Source: Phytoseiulus persimilis (lineage: Eukaryota; Arthropoda; Arachnida; Mesostigmata; Phytoseiidae). Taken from it: 64,000 nucleotides of DNA. A model generated the notes under the pieces. The model did not search any database. It saw only the letters and a list, made by a program, of their open reading frames with translations, and had not been told where the DNA came from. Positions within the stretch are counted from its first letter, which is position 1. Each line of letters begins with the position of its first letter. The translations under genes and the position numbers were made by a program. This document shows positions 25,920 through 36,983 of this stretch, in pieces. The stretch covers positions 39,742,001 to 39,806,000 of the forward strand of contig CM075101.1 in NCBI GenBank assembly GCA_037576195.1, read 5' to 3'.

Positions 25920-26142
25920 AACACCTGGGCTGATAGCGTAGGGGATTGAGGGACAACTTCGGTGGATCAATCGAGACATGAACAGCGAGCTGTCTCGGAA
26001 CGATGAGTCTGACCCGCATACCGGAATCGAGCTCACTCGTGGGTTCGGCCGACTTCCTGCGATGTTCATGTTCAAAAGCCACAGGATGATCGAAGCTGAC
26101 GAACGACCAATACTTTGACGATGCGGGCTGCAGGTTCTGCAT
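25920..26142 (-). CDS. extracellular-type exon, cluster member?
   Basis: The minus-strand frame contains SKYWSFVSFDHPVAFEHEH and GMRVRLIVPRQLAVHVSIDP. Alternating hydrophobic residues suggest beta strands, as in the extracellular parts of neighbouring genes. A plausible GTGTTC donor follows QPR near 25927. Upstream and downstream partners were not established. Confidence 0.3.
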
Positions 26143-26839
26143 AGTCAGACATCTTGTTCACTGATGACAAGCTGACCACGATCGAGCACGCTGTCGATCG
26201 TCTGGTCGGCCAGTGCGGTGTCTGAGCCTCTGTCAAGCTCGCACCACCCGGATTCGGAGTCATTTGAGGAGCGGTCTGAGGTCTAGGGCGACTATAGAGA
26301 TACTCTTCAATTCTGCGTAGTCCGCGTTCCGTGTCTCCTTGCTCTCTCAGCAATCTTGAGGAGTTCACATCATTCATGGTGCGAAGGCGGCGATCCAAAA
26401 AGTATGATCAGTGGTAATATCGATGTCAACATCACCTCATTAGGTTCTAAGAAGTAGGTCAGACTAACCCTCGAAACCCTGATTTTCAACTTTGATTATG
26501 ATGAATAATAATAATTTGATTATGATCATGCCCAACTCTGGTATTCGTAATTGACAACCATAGATTGCAGGCTCACCCCAAGAATTAAACGAGATATTCC
26601 TGCGCTTCCCAATAACGGCATCAGTGGTGGGGATTTCGAGGACTGGAGCATAAGTCACCGGACAACGATTGCCCGAAGCCGATATTTATTCCGGAGGCGT
26701 GCTGATCGATTCGAGTGAGCTATCTAGGGTTATCGTTCAAAGGTTCAAACAAGAAATGAACACTGGAACTGGGAGTGAATCCAGACAGCAGTTTTTCATG
26801 ACTCATTTCGACCCAACTGCACATTGAGCGGATCGACAG

Positions 26840-27095
26840 CCTTCTGCACTACCTGCAGGCTTCCTTGGCACTCATTGAAGGCAGATCAGATGTCAGTGCT
26901 CTCTGGAGAATGATTGGTGGTGGGCCTGAGAGGTTCGGTCCTGGGGCGTCCCGTCATCTGGTCCTCAAGATTGCTGGTTCAATTCATTCTGAGCTCTCGC
27001 GCATCAGCGACCTTTGCTCAGAAGAAACAGCAGCCTCCCGGCAACGGACCAAGGTCGAAAGGCGCATGGCTGAAGAATTCTTCATGAAAGATTGA
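26840..27095 (+). CDS. helical coding exon ending in TGA
   Basis: The plus-strand frame runs from an acceptor near 26830-26845 to TGA 27093-27095. It contains IDSLLHYLQASLALIEGRSD, an RMIGGGPERFGPGAS glycine patch, and ends KVERRMAEEFFMKD. Codon use is coherent and the first part is amphipathic helix. A minus-strand frame overlaps but looks less ordered. The gene would run against the local minus-strand trend. Upstream exons were not found. Confidence 0.35.
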
Positions 27096-27110
27096 GGTTT
27101 GTGTATTATG

Positions 27111-27260
27111 CCTATACGCAGAATTTTCTCCGTTTCCGATTTGAATGATGTCGAGGATGGTGAACTGTTTGAGGACTTTGGGTACGTGTGGCCCGTCTGC
27201 AAGAAATCCCCCACCATTTACGCGAAGAAGAATAGCTCACTGGAGAGCTCGGGCGATTGA
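27111..27260 (+). CDS. small ORF, 50 codons
   Basis: An ATG about 15 nt after the preceding stop opens a 50-residue frame: MPIRRIFSVSDLNDVEDGEL, then FEDFGYVWPVCKKSP, ending LESSGD. Composition is protein-like and acidic in the middle. It may be a separate small protein, or an exon joined to the preceding frame by a very short intron. The second option would need a 25-nt intron. Confidence 0.25.
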   Translation, partial: PIRRIFSVSDLNDVEDGELFEDFGYVWPVCKKSPTIYAKKNSSLESSGD

Positions 27261-27678
27261 ATTATTGCTGAAGCGGTGCGATGCGTTCACTGACGCCTGC
27301 CCGGGAGGTTCCTCATGTCGTCCCCGGAAACAATACGGTCTCCGGCGGAACACCCTGCAAGAACTACACGATAGTACGCTCTTGCAGAGCTGATGAGTCG
27401 CAGGGTGGGTATGCTCGTACCGGCCAATCTTCTACGTCGAGGCGCGGAGTCTACTCGGCGAACCGCTCGCGGCCTTGTGCCTCTCATCTTGCTTATGGTT
27501 CACGACGTGCAGTCCAATAATCTGAGGAGGACGAACCGATTGCAGAATCCTCTCCGGCCCTTACGATGCCGTGGAGCACTTCCGCTTCTGACAAGGTCTT
27601 CGGGTCTCTTTCTTGAGCCGCGAAACAGATAACGATCGTCAATCGAAGGAAGTGAGAGCGTGCTCTCGATCGAGGGTA

Positions 27679-27947
27679 TTAACCAGAGTGGGGGGCCAAC
27701 CTCGACGTCAGCGGCTTCTTGGCCAGGCCGTATGAAACACTCGGAACGTCGAGACGAGCGGTAACGACAACCATATGAATTATGGTGTTTTTCGGCGGCG
27801 CTTGGGTCTTCTTTGGGCTCGTCATCTTCTCTCGCGGCAGTAGCCCATGTACAAGATCAGGGACAATTCTCTGTTCATATTCGAATTTTCCCACGGCCCC
27901 CGCGACATCATTCGTTTCAGTGAGCCGACACGGAACCGACCCTCGCG
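27679..27947 (-). CDS. unrecognised coding exon with TAA stop
   Basis: About 89 codons on the minus strand are open after a TAA, so this is an exon rather than a complete gene. The frame contains GKFEYEQRIVPDLVHGLLPR, a basic proline-rich segment MTSPKKTQAPPKN, then a hydrophobic strand IIHMVVVTARLDVPSVSY, and ends LAPHSG. Codon use is coherent. A basic segment followed by a hydrophobic stretch loosely fits the cluster architecture, but no motif match is clear enough to claim. Confidence 0.4.
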
Positions 27948-28903
27948 AGAAACTCGCTCCTTAGTTCTCGACACATCAGTATTCAAAATTCTCGTTCCCC
28001 AAGCTCAGACCGAATCTTAGTGGCCGCGGCCGAGTGCAGCATCATACCCACGGTTTTGGATTCCACATTTTCACATCGGTGCGTTGTCCAGGGGACTTGC
28101 CTCGAGCCCGAGTGAAGCTCCGCCCAGCGGACAGCGCGCCGGCTCAGTGAAGCTTCTGTGCGGGGCTATGTCGCTTCCGCTAGGAGTTCTCCGGTTCCAT
28201 CATCTTGGCCTAGCTCAAAGCATGAGTCGCTATCCTTCTCTCTGAACGGAGACGCGTTCGTGGAGCATCCCCATGACATCGCCTTCCTGAGTGAATGTGG
28301 ATGAAGCACATCGGAGGAGGGACGAATCGTACTGATTGTTCGGATAGCCAATGATTTTGCATGAAGAATCAGTCATTGCCCCCTCCCCCTCAAGGGGCAG
28401 TTTCCCCATCCGTTCACCCTGACTTGGAGAAGGAGTGTCTGATCATATTTCCGAAGCGTTGGGCAGTGAACAGCAGCAGGACAAGAGACGCCAGGGTCAA
28501 CATTGTTCCGATGCCATATGTTTAATTCGTTCTCTTCAACAACAGGGTCCTGCTCTGTCCTGAGAGGAGCGCCTTTATAGAAGCTTCACTGAGCCGGCGC
28601 GCTCTCCGCTGGGCGGAGCTTTATTCGGGCTCGCGGAATCGGGCTCGAGGGAGGTAACCGTTGTCGGTTCATGCTCCGGGGGGAAGGGGACCTGAGCGAA
28701 TGAGCTCGTCGAGAAAGATCCTTCCACCATTGGGTCATGCGAGAAGTTCCATCCTTGCTGGCTTCGAACGTCGATCTGGGGCGCATTTCACATCGGATCT
28801 CTGGGATCTTCACTTCAAAAATCAGTTTTTCCCATGAAACCGTTCTAGTTATGTTTCCTCCTTGTTTTTCTTTAGAATTGATGAGAAGGACAGCCGATCA
28901 CAA

Positions 28904-30675
28904 TCAGTTGTCGGCTTTGTGTAACGTTCTATCGTCTATTAGAAGAAGATGGAGGATCCACATCGAGACGAGCTGCGATCTGACAGCCAGCACTGAGTTA
29001 CCCAAAACAGTCCCGCATTTCGGGCGGAGCCCATAATTTACTGGAACAGGACTCTTGGAAAGCTTGTAACCCAGGAAAAAATGTTCCTCAAACTGCCAGA
29101 GGGAAGAGGAAAGTAATCTCTTCCCGATCCTTTTCTCAGATGGAGCTGGGAACTCTCCGCCCCAGTCACGAGAGAGGACGTGACCCATGCCGGTTATCGC
29201 CTCGTACTGAAGAAGGTGCCGAAGCTTTATTGAATAGTCGCTGGAGCAGCCGAGCTTGTCTCGATAGATCGCGCATAAGTTTTCATTTCATGACGAACGA
29301 TGCAGTTGTGGCCGATTTTTCGTTTCACGGGTTGATTGGCAGACTTTTCCGGGCTCAACTCGGATTCCGACTCTCCTTCCCTTGACTTCCTTCCGGAGAA
29401 ACGCTTGTGTAGCATCCAGAAAACGAAGGCCAAGCAGTGGGTGGTTGACGAAACTTCAGCAGCGGTTGGCTTCAGCTCACGCTCACAGTGCCTCCTCGTT
29501 TTTCCAGCCTTCCAGAACGCCTCAATCATGAGTTCCTCTTCAAGAGAGGCGAACGTGATGGCATGCAGCTCACGCGTCATGAGTCCTCCAGTGGGAATCG
29601 AACCGCAGCACTCTCCAAGGAACATGAGAAAAATCGTAGTTTTCTTTTCTTTCCAGCCGTCGAATATTCTCAAGCGAACGCTTGTCATTGAGGGCACTAG
29701 CCGCAGCTATCCCTTCCCGAGGTCTGCACAACAAAAGATCAAGAACGAAGTCGAAATCTATAAGGAAATCAGGACCGAGCGGCGATTCGAATACGATCGT
29801 TGCAAAACCGGCAGATGTACAAGGGAATGTTTCCCGGATGGAGGGTTGTTCCAAGAGCTCAGGGTTAAACCACTCACTTCCTGACACCGGTCCTGGCTCC
29901 CACTCCTCGCTCTCCCTTGCCTCGAGCGTTGTCAGGAACTTGTTCATTCATACTACACTCGGTCGAGCGTGGGCAACGGTTTCGTCTCGCCTCCGACGGA
30001 AGCGGCCGGCGTCCCCGAGGGAGCTCCTCAGTCTGTTATCGAACTCGAGCTCTTTTTGGACTTTCCAAAGATCAACGCATAAAGATCGATACGCAGGTAA
30101 TGGACTGCAACGATCGCGGCAAAGATGGCGACTATCGCTGGGACCGGCGCGAGTGCACTGCAGAGCGAGTACGATCGGGAAGAGTTTTTGGAGGCCCTCT
30201 TCTTGGGCCTGTTTTCGAATTCCTCGATCCGACGTCTTCGCTCCAAGATTTCTCGGAACCTCCGTCTGTGAGATCTCGAAGGAAGCGACATGGTCACGGT
30301 GGAAACAATGGTCATACTTCTCGTACTCATCGAGAGCTCACCTGCCCCGTATTGATCATCCAATTCTTCAGGGACCCGGATTGACACAGATTTGGATTTT
30401 GTGATCTGATCAACGGAGAGTTTCTTAGACCCTCGATGGATCTTGCTACTTGGCTTCGTATAAATGTGCTCTGCTCCTGCCGATGCAATGGCTTCGGTAC
30501 CCTTTGCTGCAGTAGCCTCGGTGTGAAATTCCATGTAGATCCTTTGGGCAACTACGGCGGCTGAAGGTCGGGGATGGTTTCGAAAGAGTTTCTCTCCGAA
30601 ACTTCTTCGAAGCCACAACCAATCTCGTGGTCGTCGCGCACTCGGAAATCCTCGCAGCGGAGAGCCACCGTCCAC
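28904..30675 (-). CDS. putative type II membrane protein, multi-exon
   Basis: The 5' frame (30675-30028) encodes a polar cytoplasmic-type region with a basic stretch (REILERRRRIEEFENRPKK) and a membrane span (APVPAIVAIFAAIVAVHYL). Downstream, 29947-29571 contains CTSAGFATIVFESPLG. A phase-matched exon then carries HPLLGLRFLDATQAFLRKE, and the terminal frame (about 29260-28904) contains SKSPVPVNYGLRPKCGTVLG. Donor GACGC|GTGAGC near 29570 and acceptor GCTGAAG join in phase. The link from the membrane exon to the rest is inferred. Alternatively 30028-30675 could be a separate protein ending soon after its membrane span. Confidence 0.45.
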
Positions 30676-31517
30676 TCAAGCAAGCGTCTCGGTAATATGT
30701 GGGACTGGACGTATGCATCGACCGGAAGCTTCTTGGGTAATCGATGAGACTTTTCGATGCTCGTCTTCCGCTTCGTTATTGTCGTTCAAGCTCTCCTTTT
30801 TCATCGGGGAAGATGAGTTTTTTCATTTGAGAAAAGAAAGGGACACAGTCAGGCAACAACTTCCATGGGGGCCGCGATCGGCACTGAAATGATCGGAATA
30901 TTTCACGGAGTCAATCAAGTATTTCTCATGCGCAGCATTATTTCGACAGCAATCCTATGAAACAAGAATCCAGTCTCTTCAAAGATATCCGAGGACCAGG
31001 CCTCAGGAAAAACTGCGGGACCCGTTACGAGTCCTGGTCTGGGCCTCGGGCACACACCAGTCTGTCCGAAACATCACTTGGTACTGAGCTCTCGCAGGCT
31101 TTCAGAATAAACGGTTCGATACCCATGCGAGGAGTCAAATGCGTTTCCCCGATTACAACACGGCGCCATGGCGCAAAACTTCACTGAATGTGACCTTCCA
31201 AAAATATTGCAAAAAGGAATTGCACCGAGGAAATATTTCTTCTTCACCTCTTTCTCCTCCCAGGCGTGACGAACCGACTTCCTGGTCCCATCTTACGTAG
31301 AGAAAACCCGACATCCACAGCCGTTAACGACATTTTGACCCTTTCAAAAAAGGAGGATGGTCGGGTCAATCTGGGTTCATCGGTGCATGGAATCCAACTC
31401 GAAACCTCGAGTACCATCTTCGTTCTCCGCTCATCAATGATTGGATTGCCAGCGCATTGCGAATGGGTTCGGGGAAAAATCGTTGTCGATTACTGCAAAT
31501 GACGAACCACTGCGCTG

Positions 31518-32429
31518 ATGCCTCCAACCGGTCGACCAAAACTTTCAAACTTTCTTCCCAAAGCAAGTCTTCTACCCAAGCTTCCCACGAAAAATCCAGC
31601 GAAATGCGCCAAGGATAATATAAGTGCAAAGAAGTCGGAAGCAAAGGGAATCGAGGATGATCCTGCGAAGAACACACGAGGGAAATGGAAGCGGTCATCA
31701 CTGCTGGTGATTTCAATGGCGAGCGTGTTCCTTATTGGTGGTTACTTGGGGGGAGACCCAGAATCCTCAGGAATGCGAAGAGATGAGCTGGTGGGTAGGC
31801 AAAGCGCGATCAATTATTGCGAGAGCCATTCTGCCGATGCGCTCGAGCTGTGCTCAACTTGCGCGAACAAAGGCTTCACCCTAGAGCTGAAGATCGACGT
31901 AGATGACTCGGAACTCAAACGCAACAGGAAACAGTTATTCAGTCAGTCAGCGAACTTCAACCTGACCTTCAAGACGATCCCACGTTTCGTTGCAACTTTC
32001 TTCGTCGTTACACCTAAAGACACCATCGCCCTAACTTTGCAGCTGAAAGAGCTGAGGCATGAAAAAGTTCAGGCCATGTGCGGTGTGACTCATTTCCGAC
32101 GGACGGAGCATCTGGGGACGATGATCGGGTACGCACCCATGACTCTAAGGCGGGAGGAAATAAGAACGAAGTTCCCGAAGTTTCCGGTGATCAGTTACTT
32201 CGGGGCCATTGTCGTCACAACAGATGGAGGAACTAACAGAACTAGCGTTTATTTAATCATGACTCCCCCTGATTCGCCAGATATGGTGTATTGTGAACAA
32301 GCTCGGTATGACCAAGCTTTCCTCGTTAAAGAAATACGCCTCCATCTTTTTTCTGCGGATGGCGACGACTTCGAACAGCCGCCCTCAATCAAGTTCCTAA
32401 CGAGGTGTTATCTTGCTGAACCGCTATAA
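31518..32429 (+). CDS. intronless type II membrane protein, 303 aa
   Basis: This is an uninterrupted 303-codon plus-strand ORF with coherent codon use. Residues 1-55 are basic and polar (cytoplasmic type). A membrane span follows near residues 60-80 (SSLLVISMASVFLIGGYLGG). The rest is extracellular type, with paired cysteines (CESHSADALELCSTC), NLT and NRT glycosylation sites, TIPRFVATFFVVTPKDTI, MCGVTHF, GYAPMTL and a C-terminal block with KEIRLHLF and EQPPSIKF. These motifs recur in order in minus-strand multi-exon neighbours, so this appears to be a full-length member of the local family. It is the only clear one that is intronless and on the plus strand. Function is unknown. Confidence 0.7.
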   Translation: MPPTGRPKLSNFLPKASLLPKLPTKNPAKCAKDNISAKKSEAKGIEDDPAKNTRGKWKRSSLLVISMASVFLIGGYLGGDPESSGMRRDELVGRQSAINYCESHSADALELCSTCANKGFTLELKIDVDDSELKRNRKQLFSQSANFNLTFKTIPRFVATFFVVTPKDTIALTLQLKELRHEKVQAMCGVTHFRRTEHLGTMIGYAPMTLRREEIRTKFPKFPVISYFGAIVVTTDGGTNRTSVYLIMTPPDSPDMVYCEQARYDQAFLVKEIRLHLFSADGDDFEQPPSIKFLTRCYLAEPL

Positions 32430-32525
32430 AGCTTGAAATCTTGGTCACGATTTTCCCACGTCATGGAAGTTGTTGCAGAGGAGATTCTGAGAAATTTTCA
32501 AGTACGAAACTTTGCTCTGATCGAA

Positions 32526-33056
32526 TTATTCTTCTGCGATGGTCAGACACCCTAGCCTGAAGCTGTATACGCAGAGGCCATGAACGGTCCGGATTTCGGG
32601 CTTCTGCATTCCCTCGCTCACGGAACTCTCAACCAAGAATCTGAGGATCGATCCGGGCGCTGTTTCAGAAATCACTCGTGATCCCATCCACGCAATCCTG
32701 TCTACTCTCTTGACAAAACGTTCCCCAGGAGTAGTGGATTTCGGCCAGCTCCGTCGTTCCCAGGTATGAGAGTTCGCGAGGTTTCTTGCCTCGCACAACA
32801 AACGGAGCGGATACGACGACAGGACCTGGCTGAGCGGGCCATCATGACGCAACGGCCCTCTTCTGAAGGTAGCGCCCCGTGTCCACGATGATGTTCGGAG
32901 ATGAACATGAAAACTATTTTCATTGACGCATAACAGGATATTTATTACCGAGGTCTTCACTGGCCGATTGGCCGCTGGAAGGTGTTGTGTTCGTAGCTTG
33001 ATAAGTGTCTGGGAGTTCGGAGAGATTACTCGCTCAAGATCTGGGTCCCATTTCAA
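32526..33056 (-). CDS. cluster glycoprotein, 3' exons
   Basis: The terminal frame ends at TAA 32526-32528 and contains VKRVDRIAWMGSRVISE, GSILRFLVESSV, KPEIRTVHGLCVYSF and a C-terminal AEE. The I.RFL.....E....P.I.......CVY pattern resembles the C-terminal block of the neighbouring plus-strand gene (EIRLHLF....QPPSIKF...CYL). Upstream sequence near 33056-32930 (DPDLERVISPNSQTLIKL) may be another exon; the junction is not defined. The two genes are convergent, with stops about 96 bp apart. Confidence 0.45.
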   Translation of the reverse strand: MKWDPDLERVISPNSQTLIKLRTQHLPAANRPVKTSVINILLCVNENSFHVHLRTSSWTRGATFRRGPLRHDGPLSQVLSSYPLRLLCEARNLANSHTWERRSWPKSTTPGERFVKRVDRIAWMGSRVISETAPGSILRFLVESSVSEGMQKPEIRTVHGLCVYSFRLGCLTIAEE

Positions 33057-33861
33057 AAATCACTCGCGATTCGTTTGGGGAATCCTGATTTCTCCTGAGT
33101 CTGGTCGCTTCCGTTGCCGTCCTGGAAAGAACAGCAACGATTTACATGGGACTGTTGAATGAAGCCGGTCGATCTAAGTTAGGGTGGTCGTGCGTACCGG
33201 CAGTGATCCTACGTCGATGTCGTCTGGCACAGAGGTCGTCAATGGTTCTTGAGAATCCTTGAGTCTTGGATTACGGCTCGCGAGGACACATCTGAAAGAT
33301 CTTATGAAGTCCCAACGTCGTATTTGCCCCGGAATCGAAGTAACTCGCGACAAGGCGAGCTCGACGCATGCTTTGCACTTCTCGATCTCCTGTGGAGTCA
33401 ATCGGGGTCTCACTCCGAGATGAAATCACATTTGCATAATGTCAGGTCCTCCTCATGGAGGTCCCGAAGTATGGAGCTCTCGGACGACAGACGATGAGAC
33501 ACTCCGCAGAAGAGGATAGCCCGCTATGGATGATTACTAAAGTGCGCTATTCACGTGACGGATCGATCAGAAAGAATTTTCTCGGCTTTACCTGCTCCGC
33601 ATATCCGGCATTACAGGCAGTGGAAATGTAGTGTTGCAACTGAAATGGGTTTCACTTGGATCCAGGCCGAGGAGAGAAGCGAGATAGACGACGCTTCTTG
33701 TGAACGCGAAGGTTCGTGGTGGCTTCATGTTGAGGAAGAGAAAAGAGGACGCCCAGAAACTTGTCAATGTCCAGGCGCTCGATCCAGGGCACTTACTTGA
33801 TTTGAGACGTCCTGTAGTGCAGCTTTGTACTGCAAGCTCGAGGAGGATCCACTGTTAATTT

Positions 33862-34300
33862 TCAACGTTGTTTCTCCATAGCCGAATTCGGATCAAATTC
33901 GAGACGGAGAACTCCAAGACTTCTTACATCCGCGTAACTGAGTCCAACCGACAGATTCTTAGCCGTCACCAGAGAGTAACACAAATCTCGCGGCTGATCG
34001 GTCTCCGAGTCCTTAAAAATCATCGAGTTCCTCTCGATTTTCCCACACAGCTGGGCGTGCAGCTCTCGCGTTGGATCCGCCTTGGAAAAAATGGCATGAA
34101 ACGAGACTTGATTCCGTCAAGTTCAGTCCCTGTTCAAAACCAAGTTCAATGTCTATTTTGCAGCTTGCCAATCACTCACCGGAGGCAAGCACGAGAATGA
34201 TACTGCAAGTTTCTGAAATGCAGTGTCGATCTCCTCAGGTCCATGTCAATTGACGACTGGGATGTTCATCGAGCTTTTCTGAATATCGATCGAATTCGGG
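33862..34300 (-). CDS. multi-exon coding region, cluster member
   Basis: The 3' frame (about 34106-33862, ending TGA) contains TRELHAQLCGKIERNSM, DSETDQPRDLCYSLVTAKN and ADVRSLGVLRLEFDPNS. The upstream frame contains INVVENHPNSIDIQKSSM and, after a TGA, EEIDTAFQKLAVSFSCL. The TGA and the frame change are best explained by short introns: a donor G|GTGAGT lies near 34193 and acceptors TTTGAACAG or AATCAAG lie downstream. The LRLEF strand near the C-terminus resembles the family block. The exact chain is ambiguous because two frames overlap around 34000-34120. Confidence 0.4.
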
Positions 34301-35045
34301 TGATTCTCGACCACATTGATTGCAGCATAACCCACTTCTTCTAACGAAGACTTATCGTCGATTTGCGATTCGTTGAAGCAAGTATGACATGTCTTCATGT
34401 CTCTGGATTGGAAAATGTCCTGATGACATAAGGAAAATGCTGAGCATAAGGACTAGGTCACACCCCAAACGAGGGCTCTTTCACAAAGAATGATTAGTTT
34501 TGATACATCAGGTCTGAATACATTTCAACACGCGCTTCTCAAACCTTCAAAGTAGGGTCTTCAAGGAGGTGACATGTTTTGGCCAGGATCTCTTTGATGG
34601 TCAGCTTCATGGAAAGAAACGTTCACGTCCGCATAAACACCGTTCCGAAATCGATTTGTCATTGTCAGACTTGTCCGAGCATGACCCGCAGGGTGACCGG
34701 CGTAAGGTAGGAATTCTGCCTCCTAGGATCGCAGAGGGCTTTCAAGTATGATAAAAGCTCGGACAGATAGAGAAAAGAGCCACGCTTGCTTCATCGTTTG
34801 CCTGAATCCTTTACGTTCCACGAAAATTATTAGAGTTCAAAGTCGGACAAAAATCTTCGAGTAGCTCGCTCTTGCCAGAGGCTTCCAAGTTCGGGAAAAA
34901 TCGCCAATCGAACTGCCTCGAGCCCTTCGACACCCTCGAGGGTCAGAGTTAGGATTCTCGTATGGGTGATGGAGTTCCACCAGACGATTCCTTCGATGAA
35001 ACACTGGGAAGCTCGTGAACAGGTTCAATTCTGCCCGGATGAAAA

Positions 35046-35231
35046 TTGGGGGCCGACACCAACTTCGTCGACAAGCCTTCCGAGAGCAACGAGTGGCGTG
35101 TCGGCCAGAATTTTCGAGGAAAATACGTTTCCATGGCTGGTCTCCGGGTCGATGGCTCATACTACACAACTTTTCCTACCGCCGATCCTGGGGAAACGTG
35201 CAGTTCCGAAGTCATGATCCGATTCCCATAA
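35046..35231 (+). CDS. unassigned coding frame
   Basis: The plus-strand frame encodes GADTNFVDKPSESNEWRVGQ, then YVSMAGLRVDGSYYTTFPTA and CSSEVMIRFP before TAA. Codon use is coherent and composition is globular, with aromatic, glycine and cysteine residues. A minus-strand frame across the same DNA is basic and less convincing. A possible upstream exon contains GDGVPPDDSFDETLGS (34960-35015), but the junction phase does not work out simply. The strand is therefore uncertain in a minus-dominated region. Confidence 0.3.
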   Translation: MGADTNFVDKPSESNEWRVGQNFRGKYVSMAGLRVDGSYYTTFPTADPGETCSSEVMIRFP

Positions 35232-35610
35232 GCCGGCGGTTCCCGAGGATTTTTCGACTTCATCTTACGATCGCGAAACGCAGCTCTTTTGTCCACTTTT
35301 CCAGACTTTTTTCAATTCTTGAAATCCGTCTTGATTCTAGGAGATCGAAGCCACCTGAAGTAGGCTCAGGAAAACTTCCACCTTACGTCGAACACCCTTG
35401 CTATCACAGAATACTAGAAAATGTTGCTTTATCACTAACCGGCGGAAGGCAGGACTTAATTCTCGTGCTGACCTTCTCAAACGGGGCGTCGGGCCACAAG
35501 AACAGATCATCGAGACACTTTTGACACTTCGCCACGATTTGCTAGATGAGGATGAATGAGTTGCTAGATGAACAATACAATTCCCACTCAACGGTAATCA
35601 ACCAATGAGA

Positions 35611-35835
35611 CTACAACTCGAGGTTTGATCTTCTCTCAAATAGTGAGGGAACCTGGAGACCAAAGCGGAATGTAGCATCCGGAATGAATCGAGTAGAGAC
35701 CTCATCGAAGTGTTCGGTGCACGCTTCCGCGCGTGTTTTCTCCCTCAGCAGCTCATAGTCGTAGTTGTACTTGAGAGTTTGACGCATTCTCCCTCCGAAG
35801 AACGATGTCAGCACCATGGCCCTGTGGCCGGTTCG
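35611..35835 (-). CDS. terminal exon, cluster member
   Basis: The strong minus-strand frame contains MRQTLKYNYDYELLREKTRA, then EACTEHFDEVSTRFIPDATF and RFGLQVPSLFERRSNLEL, ending at a TAG. Codon use is typical of real exons here. A cysteine followed by an acidic stretch and alternating hydrophobic strand (FRFGLQV) resembles the C-terminal block of neighbouring genes. Upstream exons probably lie in 35.9-36.3 kb but were not resolved. Confidence 0.45.
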   Translation of the reverse strand, partial: RTGHRAMVLTSFFGGRMRQTLKYNYDYELLREKTRAEACTEHFDEVSTRFIPDATFRFGLQVPSLFERRSNLEL

Positions 35836-36204
35836 AACACAAGCTTTCCGGGCGTTCACGAACTTGAAATGTCAACAAAGTTAGACCCGACCGAACAGGT
35901 GGGGTTGTTCCGGATCGACCTCGCGGATTGGTTTGACCCCCGAGATGGTTGAACGCTACGACGCATAAACGCTGTCCTGCATGTCAGGTACGAGCAAAAG
36001 CGGTAAGCTCGATTCCAGCAGCCTGTGGCTCTGATAATTTCCCCCCGAGTTTTTTTCTCTCTGAGCTGGAAGCTCAGGAGGGTTTCTCTCAGACCACAGG
36101 TCCTCGTTCTTCGCGATACGAGTTAGAGTACCCAGGAACTCGGTATATGAAGAAACCTCCTGTAAACGAATCTGACAAACAGCGGTCCCTCCAAAAACGA
36201 ATCG

Positions 36205-36461
36205 GCAGATAGCGAGCACTCCAGATAAGGAGCCTGGCGAATAGCGAACTCGGCCAACGAACTTGGCGGATAGCGAACTCATCAAAGGACCATGGATCAC
36301 ATCTAAGAGATACAAAATCTCCCAGGTTCATTATCTGGTGGTTTTACCATCTGCAACGTTCGTTATCTGGTGGGCTCGCTGACTGCCAGGTTCGATGTTT
36401 GGGGGGTTCGCTTTCTGCCAGGTTCGTTATCTGGAGGATTCGCTCTGCGCCAGGTTCTACG
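36205..36461. repeat. 32-bp tandem array with inverted units
   Basis: Units starting CCAGGTTCGTTATCTGG or diverged forms begin at 36322, 36354, 36386, 36418 and 36450, an exact 32-nt period. Immediately upstream (about 36205-36290) related units occur in the opposite orientation, for example CCAGATAAGGAGCCTGG and AATAGCGAACTC, at a similar spacing. The two arms could pair. The array lies between minus-strand coding frames. Confidence 0.75.
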
Positions 36462-36707
36462 TCTGTCGAAAAAATCATAATATCTGGAGAAAAGAGTTTC
36501 CTTAAGTCCCAGTCAACGATTTCGTCTCGTACCGAAGGTTTTTACCTCATCGAAGGTCGTTCCATTTTCCTTGACACCATTCTCGGCAAGGCAACTGTCA
36601 CAATTGACGTATGAATCCAGCGTCTGAGGGTCAAAGAGTACCGTGAAGACTCTCGATCGATGTCACCGCCTTCTGTGCCGATGAAGCTAGTTCTCGATAC
36701 CCTTACC

Positions 36708-36983
36708 TCACCGATGAGGGTTTTGCTTGTCCCAGAGAGGAAACGATTTGATAGGAAAAGAAAATCTCCAATATACCTGACGTTCCGGCAAACTCGAAGA
36801 GCGACACAGCTTGCGGAGATATTCTCTGGAGCTTTTCTGCACAAAACAACTGTGAATGTCTTTGATAAACTCTGTTTCTGCAGAATCATCTCGGTTCAAA
36901 ATCGTGAGCTTATCCAATGTTGGTTTCAAGCTGAACGACCATCCTTGAAGTATCAGACGAATGTCTGAGTTGTCACTCACCAT
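36708..36983 (-). CDS. coding exon, cluster region
   Basis: The minus-strand frame contains SDIRLILQGWSFSLKPTLD, then RDDSAETEFIKDIHSCFV and KSSREYLRKLC. The DIRLIL.G strand resembles the EIRLHLF element of the family. The later part of the frame (PERQVYWRFSFPIKS) may lie past a splice site. Competing frames overlap. Confidence 0.35.
   Translation of the reverse strand: MVSDNSDIRLILQGWSFSLKPTLDKLTILNRDDSAETEFIKDIHSCFVQKSSREYLRKLCRSSSLPERQVYWRFSFPIKSFPLWDKQNPHR

Noticed and set aside
30028-30675. Tail-anchored or KASH-like nuclear envelope protein, because of a C-terminal membrane span.
   Set aside because: No terminal KASH-type motif is visible, and related genes nearby continue with extracellular exons after the span.
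34190-34300. In-frame TGA between two coding-looking segments, suggesting a pseudogene.
   Set aside because: Short introns with plausible sites nearby explain the interruption, so I could not call it broken.
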